A stretch of 64,000 nt of DNA, from positions 186,001 through 250,000 of the forward strand of contig NZ_MUNQ01000007.1 in the NCBI RefSeq assembly GCF_002001165.1. The letters run 5' to 3'. Positions 42,852 to 51,811 of this stretch are shown one piece after another; position 1 is the stretch's first letter; each line of letters starts with the position of its first letter. A program made the translations under genes and the position numbers. A model generated the notes under the pieces. That model saw nothing but the letters and a program-made list of their open reading frames with translations, was not told where the DNA came from and did no database searches. This DNA is from Rhodanobacter sp. C05. GTDB lineage: Bacteria > Pseudomonadota > Gammaproteobacteria > Xanthomonadales > Rhodanobacteraceae.

Positions 42852-44696
42852 TCACGCCACGGCATCCTCGGCCGCCACAAAGCCGCCGGTCTGCCGCTTC
42901 CACAATCGCGCGTACAAGCCTTCGTGTGCGATCAGTTCCGCATGGGTGCCGGTTTCCACGACCTGCCCCTTGTCCAGCACTACCAGCCGGTCCATCCGCG
43001 CGATGGTGGAAAGCCGGTGTGCGATGGCGATCACCGTCTTGCCCTGCATCAGGATGTCGAGGCTGTCCTGGATCGCCGCTTCGGCTTCGGAGTCGAGTGC
43101 GGAAGTGGCTTCGTCCAGCACCAGGATCGGCGCGTCCTTGAGCAGCACGCGGGCGATCGCGATGCGCTGGCGCTGGCCGCCGCTGAGTTTCACGCCACGC
43201 TCGCCGACCAGCGCCTCGTAGCCGACGCGGCCTTCACCGTCGATCAGCTGCGGGATGAATTCGTCGGCACGGGCCTTGCGCACGGCGTCGAGAATCTGCG
43301 CTTCGCTGGCGTCAGGACGGCCATACAGCAGGTTGTCGCGGATCGAACGATGCAGCAGCGAGGTGTCCTGGGTCACCACGCCGATTTGCGAGCGCAGGCT
43401 TTCCTGGGTCACCTGTGCGATGTCCTGGCCGTCGATCAGGATGCGGCCACCTTCGAGGTCGTACAGCCGCAGCAGCACATTGACCAGGGTGGACTTGCCC
43501 GCACCGGACGGTCCGACCACACCGATCTTCTCGCCCGCGCGCACGCCAAGATCCAGCCCGGCGATCACCCCGCCCTTTTTCCCGTAATGGAAATGGATCT
43601 GTTCGAAGTGCACCGCACCGTTGACCACTTCCAGCGGCATTGCGCCTTCGCGGTCCTGCACCGCGCGCGGTTGCGAGATGGTGGTGATGCCGTCCTGCAC
43701 GGTGCCGACGTTCTCGAAGATGCCGTTGACCACCCACATGATCCAGCCGGACATGTTGTTGATGCGGATCACCAGCCCGGTCGACAGTGCGATCGCACCC
43801 ACGGTCACCTTGCCCTGGCTCCACAACCAGATCGCCAGCGCCGAAGTGCCGACAATCAGGAAGCCGTTGAGCGTGGTAATGCTCGCGTCCATCGCGGTGG
43901 TGAGCCGGGTCATCCGGCGCAGCTTGCCGGTCTGCTCGGCCATCGCTTCGGCCACGTAGCTTTCCTCGCGCCGCGTGTGCGCGAACAGCTTCAACGTCAG
44001 CACATTGCCGTAGCCGTCGACGATCCGGCCCATCAGTTTGGACTTCGCCTCCGAGGCCAGCCACGAACGCTGCTTGGTGCGCGGAATGAAGAACGCCAGC
44101 GTGCCGACATAGGCAAACAGCCACAGCACCAGCGGCGCGGCCAGCCAGAAATCGGCCTTGGCAAACAGCACGATCGCGCTGCCGGTATAGATGGTGACGT
44201 ACCAGATCGCATCGACGATCTGCACCGCCGACTCACGCAGGGAGGCGCCGGTCTGCATGATGCGGTTGGCGATGCGCCCGGCGTAATCGTTCTGGAAGAA
44301 GCCCAGACTTTGCCGGATCACGTAGCGATGGTTCTGCCAGCGGATGCGGTTGGTCAGACTGGGTGCGATCGACTGGTTCACCAGCAGGTCGTGCGCGCCG
44401 ATCACCAGCGGGCGCGCGATCAGCGCCACGAAGCCCATCCACAGCAACTCGTGGCCGTGCTGCCGGAAGAAGTCAGGCGCCGGCACGCCCTTCGCCATGT
44501 CGACGATGCTGCCGATGAAACCGAACAGCGATACCTCGACGATCGCCACGCCGAAACCCACCACGATCGCCGCCGCGAACACCGGCCATACCTGGCGCAG
44601 GTAGAACAGGTAAAACCGCCCCACCGACGGCGGTGGCATGTCGTCGACCGGTTCCTTGAACGGATCGATGAAGGATTCGAACCAGCGGAAGATCAT
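42852..44696 (-). CDS. ABC exporter (fused permease/ATPase)
   Basis: A 614-residue half-transporter: six membrane helices in the first 330 residues, then a nucleotide-binding domain with Walker A GPSGAGKST, signature LSGGQ and Walker B ILVLDEATSALD. It resembles the multidrug/lipid exporter subfamily (MsbA/LmrA-like). The start MIFRWFESFIDPFKEP fits; a longer frame upstream overlaps the divergent promoter. Substrate unknown. Divergent from a GFA-family gene with a 110-base gap. Confidence 0.93.
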   Translation of the reverse strand: MIFRWFESFIDPFKEPVDDMPPPSVGRFYLFYLRQVWPVFAAAIVVGFGVAIVEVSLFGFIGSIVDMAKGVPAPDFFRQHGHELLWMGFVALIARPLVIGAHDLLVNQSIAPSLTNRIRWQNHRYVIRQSLGFFQNDYAGRIANRIMQTGASLRESAVQIVDAIWYVTIYTGSAIVLFAKADFWLAAPLVLWLFAYVGTLAFFIPRTKQRSWLASEAKSKLMGRIVDGYGNVLTLKLFAHTRREESYVAEAMAEQTGKLRRMTRLTTAMDASITTLNGFLIVGTSALAIWLWSQGKVTVGAIALSTGLVIRINNMSGWIMWVVNGIFENVGTVQDGITTISQPRAVQDREGAMPLEVVNGAVHFEQIHFHYGKKGGVIAGLDLGVRAGEKIGVVGPSGAGKSTLVNVLLRLYDLEGGRILIDGQDIAQVTQESLRSQIGVVTQDTSLLHRSIRDNLLYGRPDASEAQILDAVRKARADEFIPQLIDGEGRVGYEALVGERGVKLSGGQRQRIAIARVLLKDAPILVLDEATSALDSEAEAAIQDSLDILMQGKTVIAIAHRLSTIARMDRLVVLDKGQVVETGTHAELIAHEGLYARLWKRQTGGFVAAEDAVA

Positions 44697-44806
44697 CAGG
44701 TGTTCCCGACTTGCATATGTCCATATTGTGCTTGAAGCACGCCCGATGCGGTGTGACGATATCGCGTCATGCATCACCTCATCGACGCAATACGGGAGAA
44801 CCCACC

Positions 44807-45292
44807 GTGACGACTGAAGCGCTGGAAGGCGCCTGCACCTGCAGCGCCATCCGTTATCGACTGACCAGCGAACCGATGTTCGTGCACTGCTGCCATTGCA
44901 GCTGGTGCCAGCGCGAAACCGGCAGCGCCTTCGCCTTGAATGCAGTGATCGAAACCGATCGCGTGATCCCGCTGCAGGGTGAGCCCATCATGGTCGACAC
45001 GCCGTCGCTCAGCGGCAAGGGCCAGCAGATCGCGCGTTGTGCGCAATGCCATGTCGCGTTGTGGAGTCATTATCCAGGCGGTGGCAAGGCGATGGCTTTC
45101 GTGCGCGTGGGCACGCTGAAGGAACCGGGTCGGTTGTCGCCGGACATCCACATCTTCACCTCGACCAGGCAACCCTGGGTGATGCTTCCGCCAGGCGTGC
45201 CCGCCGTGGAGGAATTCTACAAACTCAGCGAGTACTGGCCTGCGGCGAGCCTTGCACGACGCGAGGCACTGCTGGCCAGCAGTCAGCGCTGA
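44807..45292 (+). CDS. GFA-family (glutathione-dependent formaldehyde-activating-like) zinc protein
   Basis: A 161-residue protein with zinc-ligand cysteines in GACTCSAIRY, HCCHCSWCQRETGS and RCAQCHVALWSHY, the CENP-V/GFA pattern. The family is named for S-hydroxymethylglutathione formation, which has been questioned for many members, so function should be taken as unknown. GTG start behind GGGAGAAC. Confidence 0.88.
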   Translation: MTTEALEGACTCSAIRYRLTSEPMFVHCCHCSWCQRETGSAFALNAVIETDRVIPLQGEPIMVDTPSLSGKGQQIARCAQCHVALWSHYPGGGKAMAFVRVGTLKEPGRLSPDIHIFTSTRQPWVMLPPGVPAVEEFYKLSEYWPAASLARREALLASSQR

Positions 45293-45409
45293 ACTGCCGG
45301 ACCGAATGGCGGCGCGGTGGATCGCCAAGCCTGAACACCACGTCAAAGCCGGAACATCGCGCGGGTCATTTCGATTGACCCGTTGCGACCGGGCCGTGAT
45401 CATCGGCGA

Positions 45410-47821
45410 ATGCCTACCCTGTCCCGTTATCTCCTCGTCCTGTTGCTGGCGCTGCCCAGCAGCCATTTGTTGGCGCAAGACACCTCGAATGCGACTGCAA
45501 CTGTCACGACACCAGCACAGACTCCCGCGCAGACACTCGCCCAGTTGCGCTCCCAACTGGACAGCATCAAGGCCACGGTGGATGCCAGCAAGGGCGATGT
45601 ACCACTGACCGACGTGCGTGCCAGTGCGCTCGCCATACAGCAGCAAGCGGAGCAAGTTGGCTCCAACCTGATGCCGCAATCCGCCAGCCTGCAGGCGCGG
45701 CTGGACGTACTCGGTCCCCCACCCGCCAAGGGAACGCCAGCCGAGTCAACCGAACTCAGTACGCAACGCCGGCAGCTGGACAAAGCCAAGAATGACCTGG
45801 ATGGCCAGATCAAGCAGGCCAATTCGCTCAGCACGGAAGCCACCCAGCTGGCAGCCCACGTCGCCGAGTTGCGGGTGGATCAGTTTCAGGCCCAGCTCGC
45901 CTCACGCACAGCCACGCCATTCAGTCGCGCCTTCTGGGCCGATCCGATCAAGGCATTTCCAGATGATGCGACACGTGCCGCGCGACTGGGCAGCGATGCC
46001 TCGGCGGTGGTCAGACAAGCCTGGCAACCACCCAATCGCACGCCGTTCGTGCTGTGCCTGATCATTGCCGTATTGCTGCTCAGCGTGGGGCGCTGGCTGA
46101 TCGAACGCCTGCTGGTGGATGTGACCACCAACCGCATGCCCGCTGGCCGACTGCGGCGCAGTGCGCTGGCGATCGCGATAACGCTGGCCTATACGCTGGC
46201 GATCGGACTGACCGCACATTTCGCCTATCTCGCGCTGAACTGGAACGATCTGCTGAACGACGACCAGGACGAATTGGCGCGGAAGCTGGTGCAGCTGGTG
46301 ACTTTCGCTGCCTTCATGACCGGCCTGGGCCGTGCGATGCTTTCCAACAAGCGCCCGTCGTGGCGACTTTCGAGCCTGTCCGACGATGCCGCACATCGGC
46401 TGCGCGCATTTCCCTGGCTGCTGGGCGGTGCAGCGCTGCTGCCAGGCGTCATCGAACATGTCAACAGCGCGATCGGTGCCAGCCTTGCACTCACGGTAAC
46501 CACGCGCGGGTTGCTCGCCGTGATGATCGGGTTGCTGGTGGGTAGCGCGCTGCTGCGCCTGGGTCAGTCGCGGCGCGCCACGCTGGCTATTGGCGACGTG
46601 CCCGGACAACGTCCGCTATGGATAGGCCTGGTGCTGGCAGCCGCCTATGTCGGCGTGGGCATCACCCTGCTCGGCGTGGCCACGGGCTACATCGCCTTCG
46701 CGTTCTTTATCGCGCGACAAATGCTGTGGGTCGGCGTGATCCTGACGACGCTGTACCTGCTGATGCATCTGATCGATGACATCTTCGACACGGTGTTCGC
46801 GCCCAAGGGACGCACTGGCAAGCGCATGCAGAGCAGTTTCGGCTTGCCTGCAAGCGCATTGGAACAGACCGGCACACTGCTCTCCGGTATTACCCGCGCA
46901 GTCTTGCTGATACTGGCCGTGGCAATCGTGCTGGCACCGTTTGGCGCCGGACCGCAGGAACTGGTGGGACGTGTTGGCACCCTGCTGTCGGGTGGCTCAC
47001 TGGGCTCGCTCAAGATCGTGCCTGGCAACATCTTCGATGCGGCGCTGGTGTCCGCGCTCGGCTTGATTGTATTGCGCGTCCTCAAGCGCTGGTTGAGCGA
47101 TCAGCTGCTGCCGAAGACCTCGCTCGATCTGGGCATGCAGAACTCGATGATCACCCTGCTGGGCTATGTCGGCGGCGTGCTGGTATTCGTGCTGGCACTC
47201 GCCAGCCTGAACGTGGATTTGCAAAGCATCGCCTGGATGGCCAGCGCGCTCTCGGTCGGCATCGGCTTCGGCCTGCAGGCGATCGTGCAGAATTTCATCT
47301 CCGGCCTGATCCTCCTCGCCGAGCGTCCGGTGAAGGTGGGCGACTGGGTCAGCATCGGCGGCGTCGAGGGCGATATCCGTCGTATCAACGTGCGCGCCAC
47401 CGAAATCCAGATGAGCGACCGCTCCACCATGATCGTGCCGAACTCGCAGTTCATCACGCAGAACGTACGCAACGTGACCCTGGCCAATGCGCAGGGTCGC
47501 GTGCAGATCAAGCTGCCGATGCCGCTGGACACTGACGCGAGCAAGGCGCGCGAACTGATCCTGGAGGTTTTGCGTGCGCATCCCGGCACACTCGGCGCAC
47601 CGGCGCCAAGCGTGCAGCTGGATAACCTCGATGGCGGCTCGATGCTGTTCAGCTGCACCGCCTACGTCAACAGCCCACGCGATGTCAGCAGCGTGAAGAG
47701 CGATCTGCTGTTCGAGACGCTCGAACGCCTGCGCGACGCCAAGCTGCCGATGACGAGTCCGCAGAGCATGGTGGTGCGCAACCTGCCGCCGATTGCCGAA
47801 AACAATGACGACAAGGATTGA
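45410..47821 (+). CDS. Large MscS-family mechanosensitive channel (DUF3772)
   Basis: An 803-residue protein: signal peptide, a periplasmic coiled-coil region with DUF3772 (about 35-190), roughly ten membrane helices, and the MscS pore and beta-domain near the end (LSVGIGFGLQAIVQNFISGLILLAERPVKVGDWVSIGGVEGDIRRINVRATEI). Such channels open on turgor stress. Start ATG at 45410 gives the signal peptide directly. Confidence 0.92.
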   Translation: MPTLSRYLLVLLLALPSSHLLAQDTSNATATVTTPAQTPAQTLAQLRSQLDSIKATVDASKGDVPLTDVRASALAIQQQAEQVGSNLMPQSASLQARLDVLGPPPAKGTPAESTELSTQRRQLDKAKNDLDGQIKQANSLSTEATQLAAHVAELRVDQFQAQLASRTATPFSRAFWADPIKAFPDDATRAARLGSDASAVVRQAWQPPNRTPFVLCLIIAVLLLSVGRWLIERLLVDVTTNRMPAGRLRRSALAIAITLAYTLAIGLTAHFAYLALNWNDLLNDDQDELARKLVQLVTFAAFMTGLGRAMLSNKRPSWRLSSLSDDAAHRLRAFPWLLGGAALLPGVIEHVNSAIGASLALTVTTRGLLAVMIGLLVGSALLRLGQSRRATLAIGDVPGQRPLWIGLVLAAAYVGVGITLLGVATGYIAFAFFIARQMLWVGVILTTLYLLMHLIDDIFDTVFAPKGRTGKRMQSSFGLPASALEQTGTLLSGITRAVLLILAVAIVLAPFGAGPQELVGRVGTLLSGGSLGSLKIVPGNIFDAALVSALGLIVLRVLKRWLSDQLLPKTSLDLGMQNSMITLLGYVGGVLVFVLALASLNVDLQSIAWMASALSVGIGFGLQAIVQNFISGLILLAERPVKVGDWVSIGGVEGDIRRINVRATEIQMSDRSTMIVPNSQFITQNVRNVTLANAQGRVQIKLPMPLDTDASKARELILEVLRAHPGTLGAPAPSVQLDNLDGGSMLFSCTAYVNSPRDVSSVKSDLLFETLERLRDAKLPMTSPQSMVVRNLPPIAENNDDKD

Positions 47822-47983
47822 GTGCGGCTCGCATTGACGATGTAGCGATTGACCGGGACCTCGAATAACCGCCTTTTTCCCGTCATCTGGTTTTTCGCGG
47901 TTCCCTGTCGAAACAGCTTCACATGACGGCAACCTGCCACAGCGCTAGCCTGATGTCCGGTTCCCGCCACCGGAGTCACCGCC

Positions 47984-48412
47984 ATGCCCACATCCGCAAC
48001 AACCGGCAGCACGATCATTCCCGGCCTGCGCTACCGCGACGCCCATGCCGCGATCGACTGGTTGTGCAAGGCCTTCGGTTTCGAAAAGCATGCCGTCTAC
48101 GAGAACGACCAGGGCGGCGTCGAACACGCCCAACTCTCTTACGGCAGCGGCATGATCATGCTCGGTGACGTGCGCGACAATGAATTTGGTCGGCACATGG
48201 CGCAGCCCGAAGAGGTCGGTGGCCGCGAGACGCAATGCCCCTATGTGGTCGTCGCCAATTGCAAGTCGCACTATCAGCAGGCCAGGGACATGGGCGCGGT
48301 GATCGTCGACGACTACGCCGAGAAGGACTATGGCGGCGCCGGCTACAGCTGCCGCGACCCGGAAGGCCATCTATGGTCTTTTGGCAGCTACGATCCATGG
48401 CATGCGTCATGA
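47984..48412 (+). CDS. VOC-family (glyoxalase-fold) protein
   Basis: A 142-residue VOC protein of the PhnB/YdcP-like type: GLRYRDAHAAIDWLCKAFGFEKHAVYEND, GMIMLGDV, and the C-terminal SCRDPEGHLWSFGSYDPW. Usual metal-ligand positions are partly conserved. Role unknown. A strong hairpin follows between it and the convergent DUF3761 gene. Confidence 0.85.
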   Translation: MPTSATTGSTIIPGLRYRDAHAAIDWLCKAFGFEKHAVYENDQGGVEHAQLSYGSGMIMLGDVRDNEFGRHMAQPEEVGGRETQCPYVVVANCKSHYQQARDMGAVIVDDYAEKDYGGAGYSCRDPEGHLWSFGSYDPWHAS

Positions 48413-48417
48413 AACAA

Positions 48418-48449
48418 AACAACGGGCCGGCGTGAACCGGCCCGTTGTT
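48418..48449. terminator. Bidirectional terminator between convergent VOC and DUF3761 genes
   Basis: AACAACGGGCCGG and CCGGCCCGTTGTT form a perfect 13-bp stem with a CGTGAA loop. On the minus strand it is followed by TTTGTTTC, so it best serves the DUF3761 gene. Confidence 0.8.
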
Positions 48450-48474
48450 GATGCCTAGCGGTCGAAACCGCGGA

Positions 48475-48978
48475 TTACGAGCACTTCTCGCCTTTGGCCG
48501 CGTGATAACCCGCTGCCGCCGCGTCCGAGGCGCTCATGTACTTGCCCTGCTTGGTGGTGCCGTACCACTTGCTGCCTTGGCAGTGATACGCCTTGCTCTT
48601 GCTGCCGGTATTGACCCATACCTGGCCCGGACCACCGCCCGCTGCTGCTGTGGCGGCTGGTGCCGACGCACCCATCTTGGAGGGTGCTGCCGCAGCAGCT
48701 GGAGCTGCAGCCGCGGCTGGCGCAGCTGCGGCGGCTGGTGCTGCGGGGGCTGCAGCTGCGGCCGGAGCCGCTGCAGCAGCTGGTGTGCTCGCTGCGGCAT
48801 ACCACTCCTTCACGCCCTTGTGCCCCTTGCACGCACCCTTCTTGCTGGCCTGACTGGAGTAGCTGCCGTCCTTGCACTGGCCGGTGGAACCAGCAGGCGC
48901 GGAGGCTTGCTGCGCATAAACGGCGGAACCGGCAAACAGACAGGCCAGCGCCACTGCAAACAAAGCTGACGATTTCAT
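48475..48978 (-). CDS. Exported DUF3761-type protein with Ala/Pro linker
   Basis: A 167-residue secreted or periplasmic protein: signal peptide ending AVYAQQ, an N-terminal CKDGSYSSQASKKGACKGHKGVKEWY module (DUF3761 pattern), a low-complexity Ala/Pro linker of about 45 residues, and a C-terminal VWVNTGSKSKAYHCQGSKWYGTTKQGKYMSASDAAAAGYHAAKGEKCS module common in soil proteobacteria. Function unknown. ATG at 48978 gives a clean signal peptide. Confidence 0.85.
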   Translation of the reverse strand: MKSSALFAVALACLFAGSAVYAQQASAPAGSTGQCKDGSYSSQASKKGACKGHKGVKEWYAAASTPAAAAAPAAAAAPAAPAAAAAPAAAAAPAAAAAPSKMGASAPAATAAAGGGPGQVWVNTGSKSKAYHCQGSKWYGTTKQGKYMSASDAAAAGYHAAKGEKCS

Positions 48979-49252
48979 CTTAGGACTCCCTCCAACGTGA
49001 ATTCGCATAGCGGAACGGGTAACCGCGATCAGCCTGTGTGTGGGCCACCCTTCCCGCCTTGTCTGTCCCATGCCGGTTGCCTTCCGCATCACGCGGTATG
49101 CGACTGCCTGTGACGACACCCAGGCACCCGCAACGCGTGCCTGCATCATGACTATGCCGCAAAATCGTGACAGCGAGGCATAGAGAGTTTCAGGCGTTCA
49201 TTTGGCGGATGGCTGCGTCGAAATAACTTGCGAATCAGCCATCCGTCAACAC

Positions 49253-50908
49253 TCAGGGCCCAGCCGCCACGGGCGTCTTCAACGTCGAGCCCGGCCGCGC
49301 AGTCGCATACATCTCCCAGCTGATCTGCTTGAGCAGACCCTGCCGATCCTCACCTTGCTTGTACAGGTCGAAGTGTGTGCGATCCGGCAGAAAATGGAAG
49401 GCGGACTTTGCATGCAAGCCGTCCAGCACCGCCTGCAGCTTGTGCGCGGCGCCATCCAGATAGAACGTATCGGCGGTGCCGACGTACAGATGGATCTTGC
49501 CGTCCAGATCGGCCTTGAGCTGTGGCCATTGCTGCTGCAGTCGGTACGCGATGTCGTAGTGATCGCGCCAGTAGACAACGACCGCTGGGTCGACAGCGCC
49601 AGTGTCGCGGTCGAACATCGGCTCGGGCTGGCCATCCCTGCCGCGTGGCGAGAAGACCCATTCGAACGAGGCCAGCTGGCCGCCATAGGAGCCAAGCACA
49701 CGCTCGAGTTTCGCGAACTGCTCGAATGTGCCGAGCACCTTGGCATGGTCGCGCACCAGCGGATACGTCGAGCCGTCAGTCCGGTGGTAGGCATTGGCAT
49801 CCGGTGCATACAGGTCGATGCCGGTGAAGTCATGGAAGTCGCCGGGATCGGGCGAGGTCGACCAGGTTCCGCCGAAGATTTTCGGATAACGCGTCTGCAG
49901 CCACAGCGTGGCCCAGCCACCGGAGGAGTGCCCGTTGAGGAAACGCCCGTTCGGGCGACCATCCATCCGGTACTGCGACTCCAGTTGCGGGATCAGTTCC
50001 TCGGTGAGCGCGCGCCCCCACGGACCGTTGTTCACCGAATCGGCGAATTCGTGCGTGCCGGTCGGACTCGACTCGTCGAGGAACACCCAGATCATCGGCG
50101 GCATCTCGCCCTTTGCCATCGCCGAATTCACGTACGACAACGGCCCCATGACGCGATCGTTGTTGCCGCCGAACCCTTGTGTGTAATACACCGTGGGGTA
50201 GCGCCTGGTGGCCTTGGCATCGTAACCCGGCGGGGTCAACACCCAGCCGCGCATGTGGATCGGACGCCCCCAGAACGCGCTCAGCACAGGACTGGTGAAG
50301 TCCACCAGCGTCGCATGCAGGCGCGCCGCTGCGACCGCCTCGCGCATCGATGCTGCCGCCGATGCGGGCACCACCCACGGATCGCGTGCCGGCAACGCCT
50401 TGACCAGGGTCAGCGTCGGAATGCTGCTCGTTGGCAGATGGACCTTCACCACCTCGCTGACCAGATCGCCAGCGCCACGACCGGTGTAGTTGTAGCTGTG
50501 ATCGACGTCGAGCACTGCCTGCATGTAGTAATCGCCCGGCGGCAGTTGCGAATAGCCGGCGGGAAACGCCAACCGATCAGCATCGATGTCGATGCTCTGG
50601 TCCGGCATCCAATGGCTCACTTCGCGCGCAGCCACGCTGGTTTCGGTGGCACGGAACGGATTGGCGTCAACCGCATCCACCACGCTGCTCTTGCCGTCGG
50701 AGTCTGCCTTTGCTTCGGCTTCGGCGGTCTTCGCCTCGATCGCGAACAACAGCAGTCGACCCGAGGTTGGCTGTGCCGAAGCGGCGCCAAGCTGCACGTG
50801 GAAGATGCGATGGGCGGCAACCGCAGGCGCATCCTGCCGCGCGATGGCCGTGCCGGACAGCAACCCAAGACACAGCAACGCAACAACAGCATGACGGCGA
50901 TAGTGCAT
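49253..50908 (-). CDS. Exported esterase (alpha/beta-hydrolase fold)
   Basis: A 551-residue protein with signal peptide. After a beta-rich N-terminal part it has the esterase-D-type hydrolase domain with nucleophile serine in GRFLNGHSSGGWA and a late DRTHFDLYKQGED with the likely His. It resembles secreted carbohydrate or feruloyl esterases of Xanthomonadales, but the substrate is open. Start is ATG at 50908 behind AAGGGG. Confidence 0.85.
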   Translation of the reverse strand: MHYRRHAVVALLCLGLLSGTAIARQDAPAVAAHRIFHVQLGAASAQPTSGRLLLFAIEAKTAEAEAKADSDGKSSVVDAVDANPFRATETSVAAREVSHWMPDQSIDIDADRLAFPAGYSQLPPGDYYMQAVLDVDHSYNYTGRGAGDLVSEVVKVHLPTSSIPTLTLVKALPARDPWVVPASAAASMREAVAAARLHATLVDFTSPVLSAFWGRPIHMRGWVLTPPGYDAKATRRYPTVYYTQGFGGNNDRVMGPLSYVNSAMAKGEMPPMIWVFLDESSPTGTHEFADSVNNGPWGRALTEELIPQLESQYRMDGRPNGRFLNGHSSGGWATLWLQTRYPKIFGGTWSTSPDPGDFHDFTGIDLYAPDANAYHRTDGSTYPLVRDHAKVLGTFEQFAKLERVLGSYGGQLASFEWVFSPRGRDGQPEPMFDRDTGAVDPAVVVYWRDHYDIAYRLQQQWPQLKADLDGKIHLYVGTADTFYLDGAAHKLQAVLDGLHAKSAFHFLPDRTHFDLYKQGEDRQGLLKQISWEMYATARPGSTLKTPVAAGP

Positions 50909-50987
50909 CACGAGCCCCTTTGGTGATCGAATGTTCGAAAGCGCACCGTCTTGCCTGCAGCCAGGTCGCGCGCCACTTCCGTGCAGC

Positions 50988-51725
50988 TTAACTTGTCCGT
51001 TTCAGCACCAGCGCATCGTGGCCATCACGCCGGCTGATGACGCCAACCACCTTGCCGTCAGCACCACGCTGAACGATCCGGCGCAGTCGTGGCTGGCCGG
51101 GCGTGAACAACACGTCCTTCAGTTCCGCCTTCATCGCATAAGGCTTGCCGCCATTCACTGCACCGGTGAGCTCGTCGCCATGACGGGCAATCACGTAGGT
51201 GAAATCCGGACCTGCCTTGTACGTACCGGCGTATTCATCCAGCACCGTCGTCGGCAACGTGATGGCTGGCGGATCCTGCGGTACGGCGATGGTCTGGCTG
51301 GAAATCATGCGCCAGCCGGCAGCCTCCTTCTGCCATACCTCGGTCGAACGATAGTCTGTATGCGACACCTGCCCGGCCACGGTGACCGTGGACTGGTCGG
51401 TGAAGCGCGTCACCGCCACCGTGCCATAGACCTCGACGTTGAAATCGGTCTGCACGAGACGGTTGGACATGCCGTTCGGAGCCGGGCCAGCGCTGGCAAC
51501 GATGTCGTGCTTCGACACCACGCTGCCATCCTCGATCATGAAGGTCACCCGATCATCGAGATAGCGATCGAGCACGGCAGCATTGCCGCTGGCCGAGGCA
51601 TCGGAGAACTCCTGCGATTGACGCTTGATCAGCGCAGCGACATCTTCCGCGGCAAATGCTGGCAAACAACCCACCAGCAGTACGAACAGGGTGACGATGG
51701 ACAGGACACGATGACGGTATGACAT
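50988..51725 (-). CDS. Exported NTF2-like (DUF4440) protein
   Basis: A 245-residue protein with signal peptide (LLVGCLPAFAA), an NTF2-like domain (IKRQSQEFSDASASGNAAVLDRYLDDRVTFMIEDG ... EVYGTVAVTRFTD) and a C-terminal DUF3471-type segment (LPTTVLDEYAGTYKAGPDFTYVIARHGDELTG). It lies between the esterase and beta-lactamase-family genes; all three point the same way and are exported, so they may share a role in the cell envelope. Confidence 0.8.
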   Translation of the reverse strand: MSYRHRVLSIVTLFVLLVGCLPAFAAEDVAALIKRQSQEFSDASASGNAAVLDRYLDDRVTFMIEDGSVVSKHDIVASAGPAPNGMSNRLVQTDFNVEVYGTVAVTRFTDQSTVTVAGQVSHTDYRSTEVWQKEAAGWRMISSQTIAVPQDPPAITLPTTVLDEYAGTYKAGPDFTYVIARHGDELTGAVNGGKPYAMKAELKDVLFTPGQPRLRRIVQRGADGKVVGVISRRDGHDALVLKRTS

Positions 51726-51811
51726 GCGAACCCCCTAGCATGGGTTGTGGAATCACGACATCGAACAGAAGGTCCGCCTGCGTACGAGTACGCCGGGCAA
51801 ACTCCTGATCT

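Noticed and set aside
42640..42903. Open frame containing FFVIPAKAGIQ
   Set aside because: Again a REP translation in intergenic DNA.
48593..48853. Ala-rich plus-strand open frame opposite the DUF3761 gene
   Set aside because: Mirror image of the Ala/Pro-coding linker; no start signal, and the minus-strand gene has a signal peptide and conserved ends.
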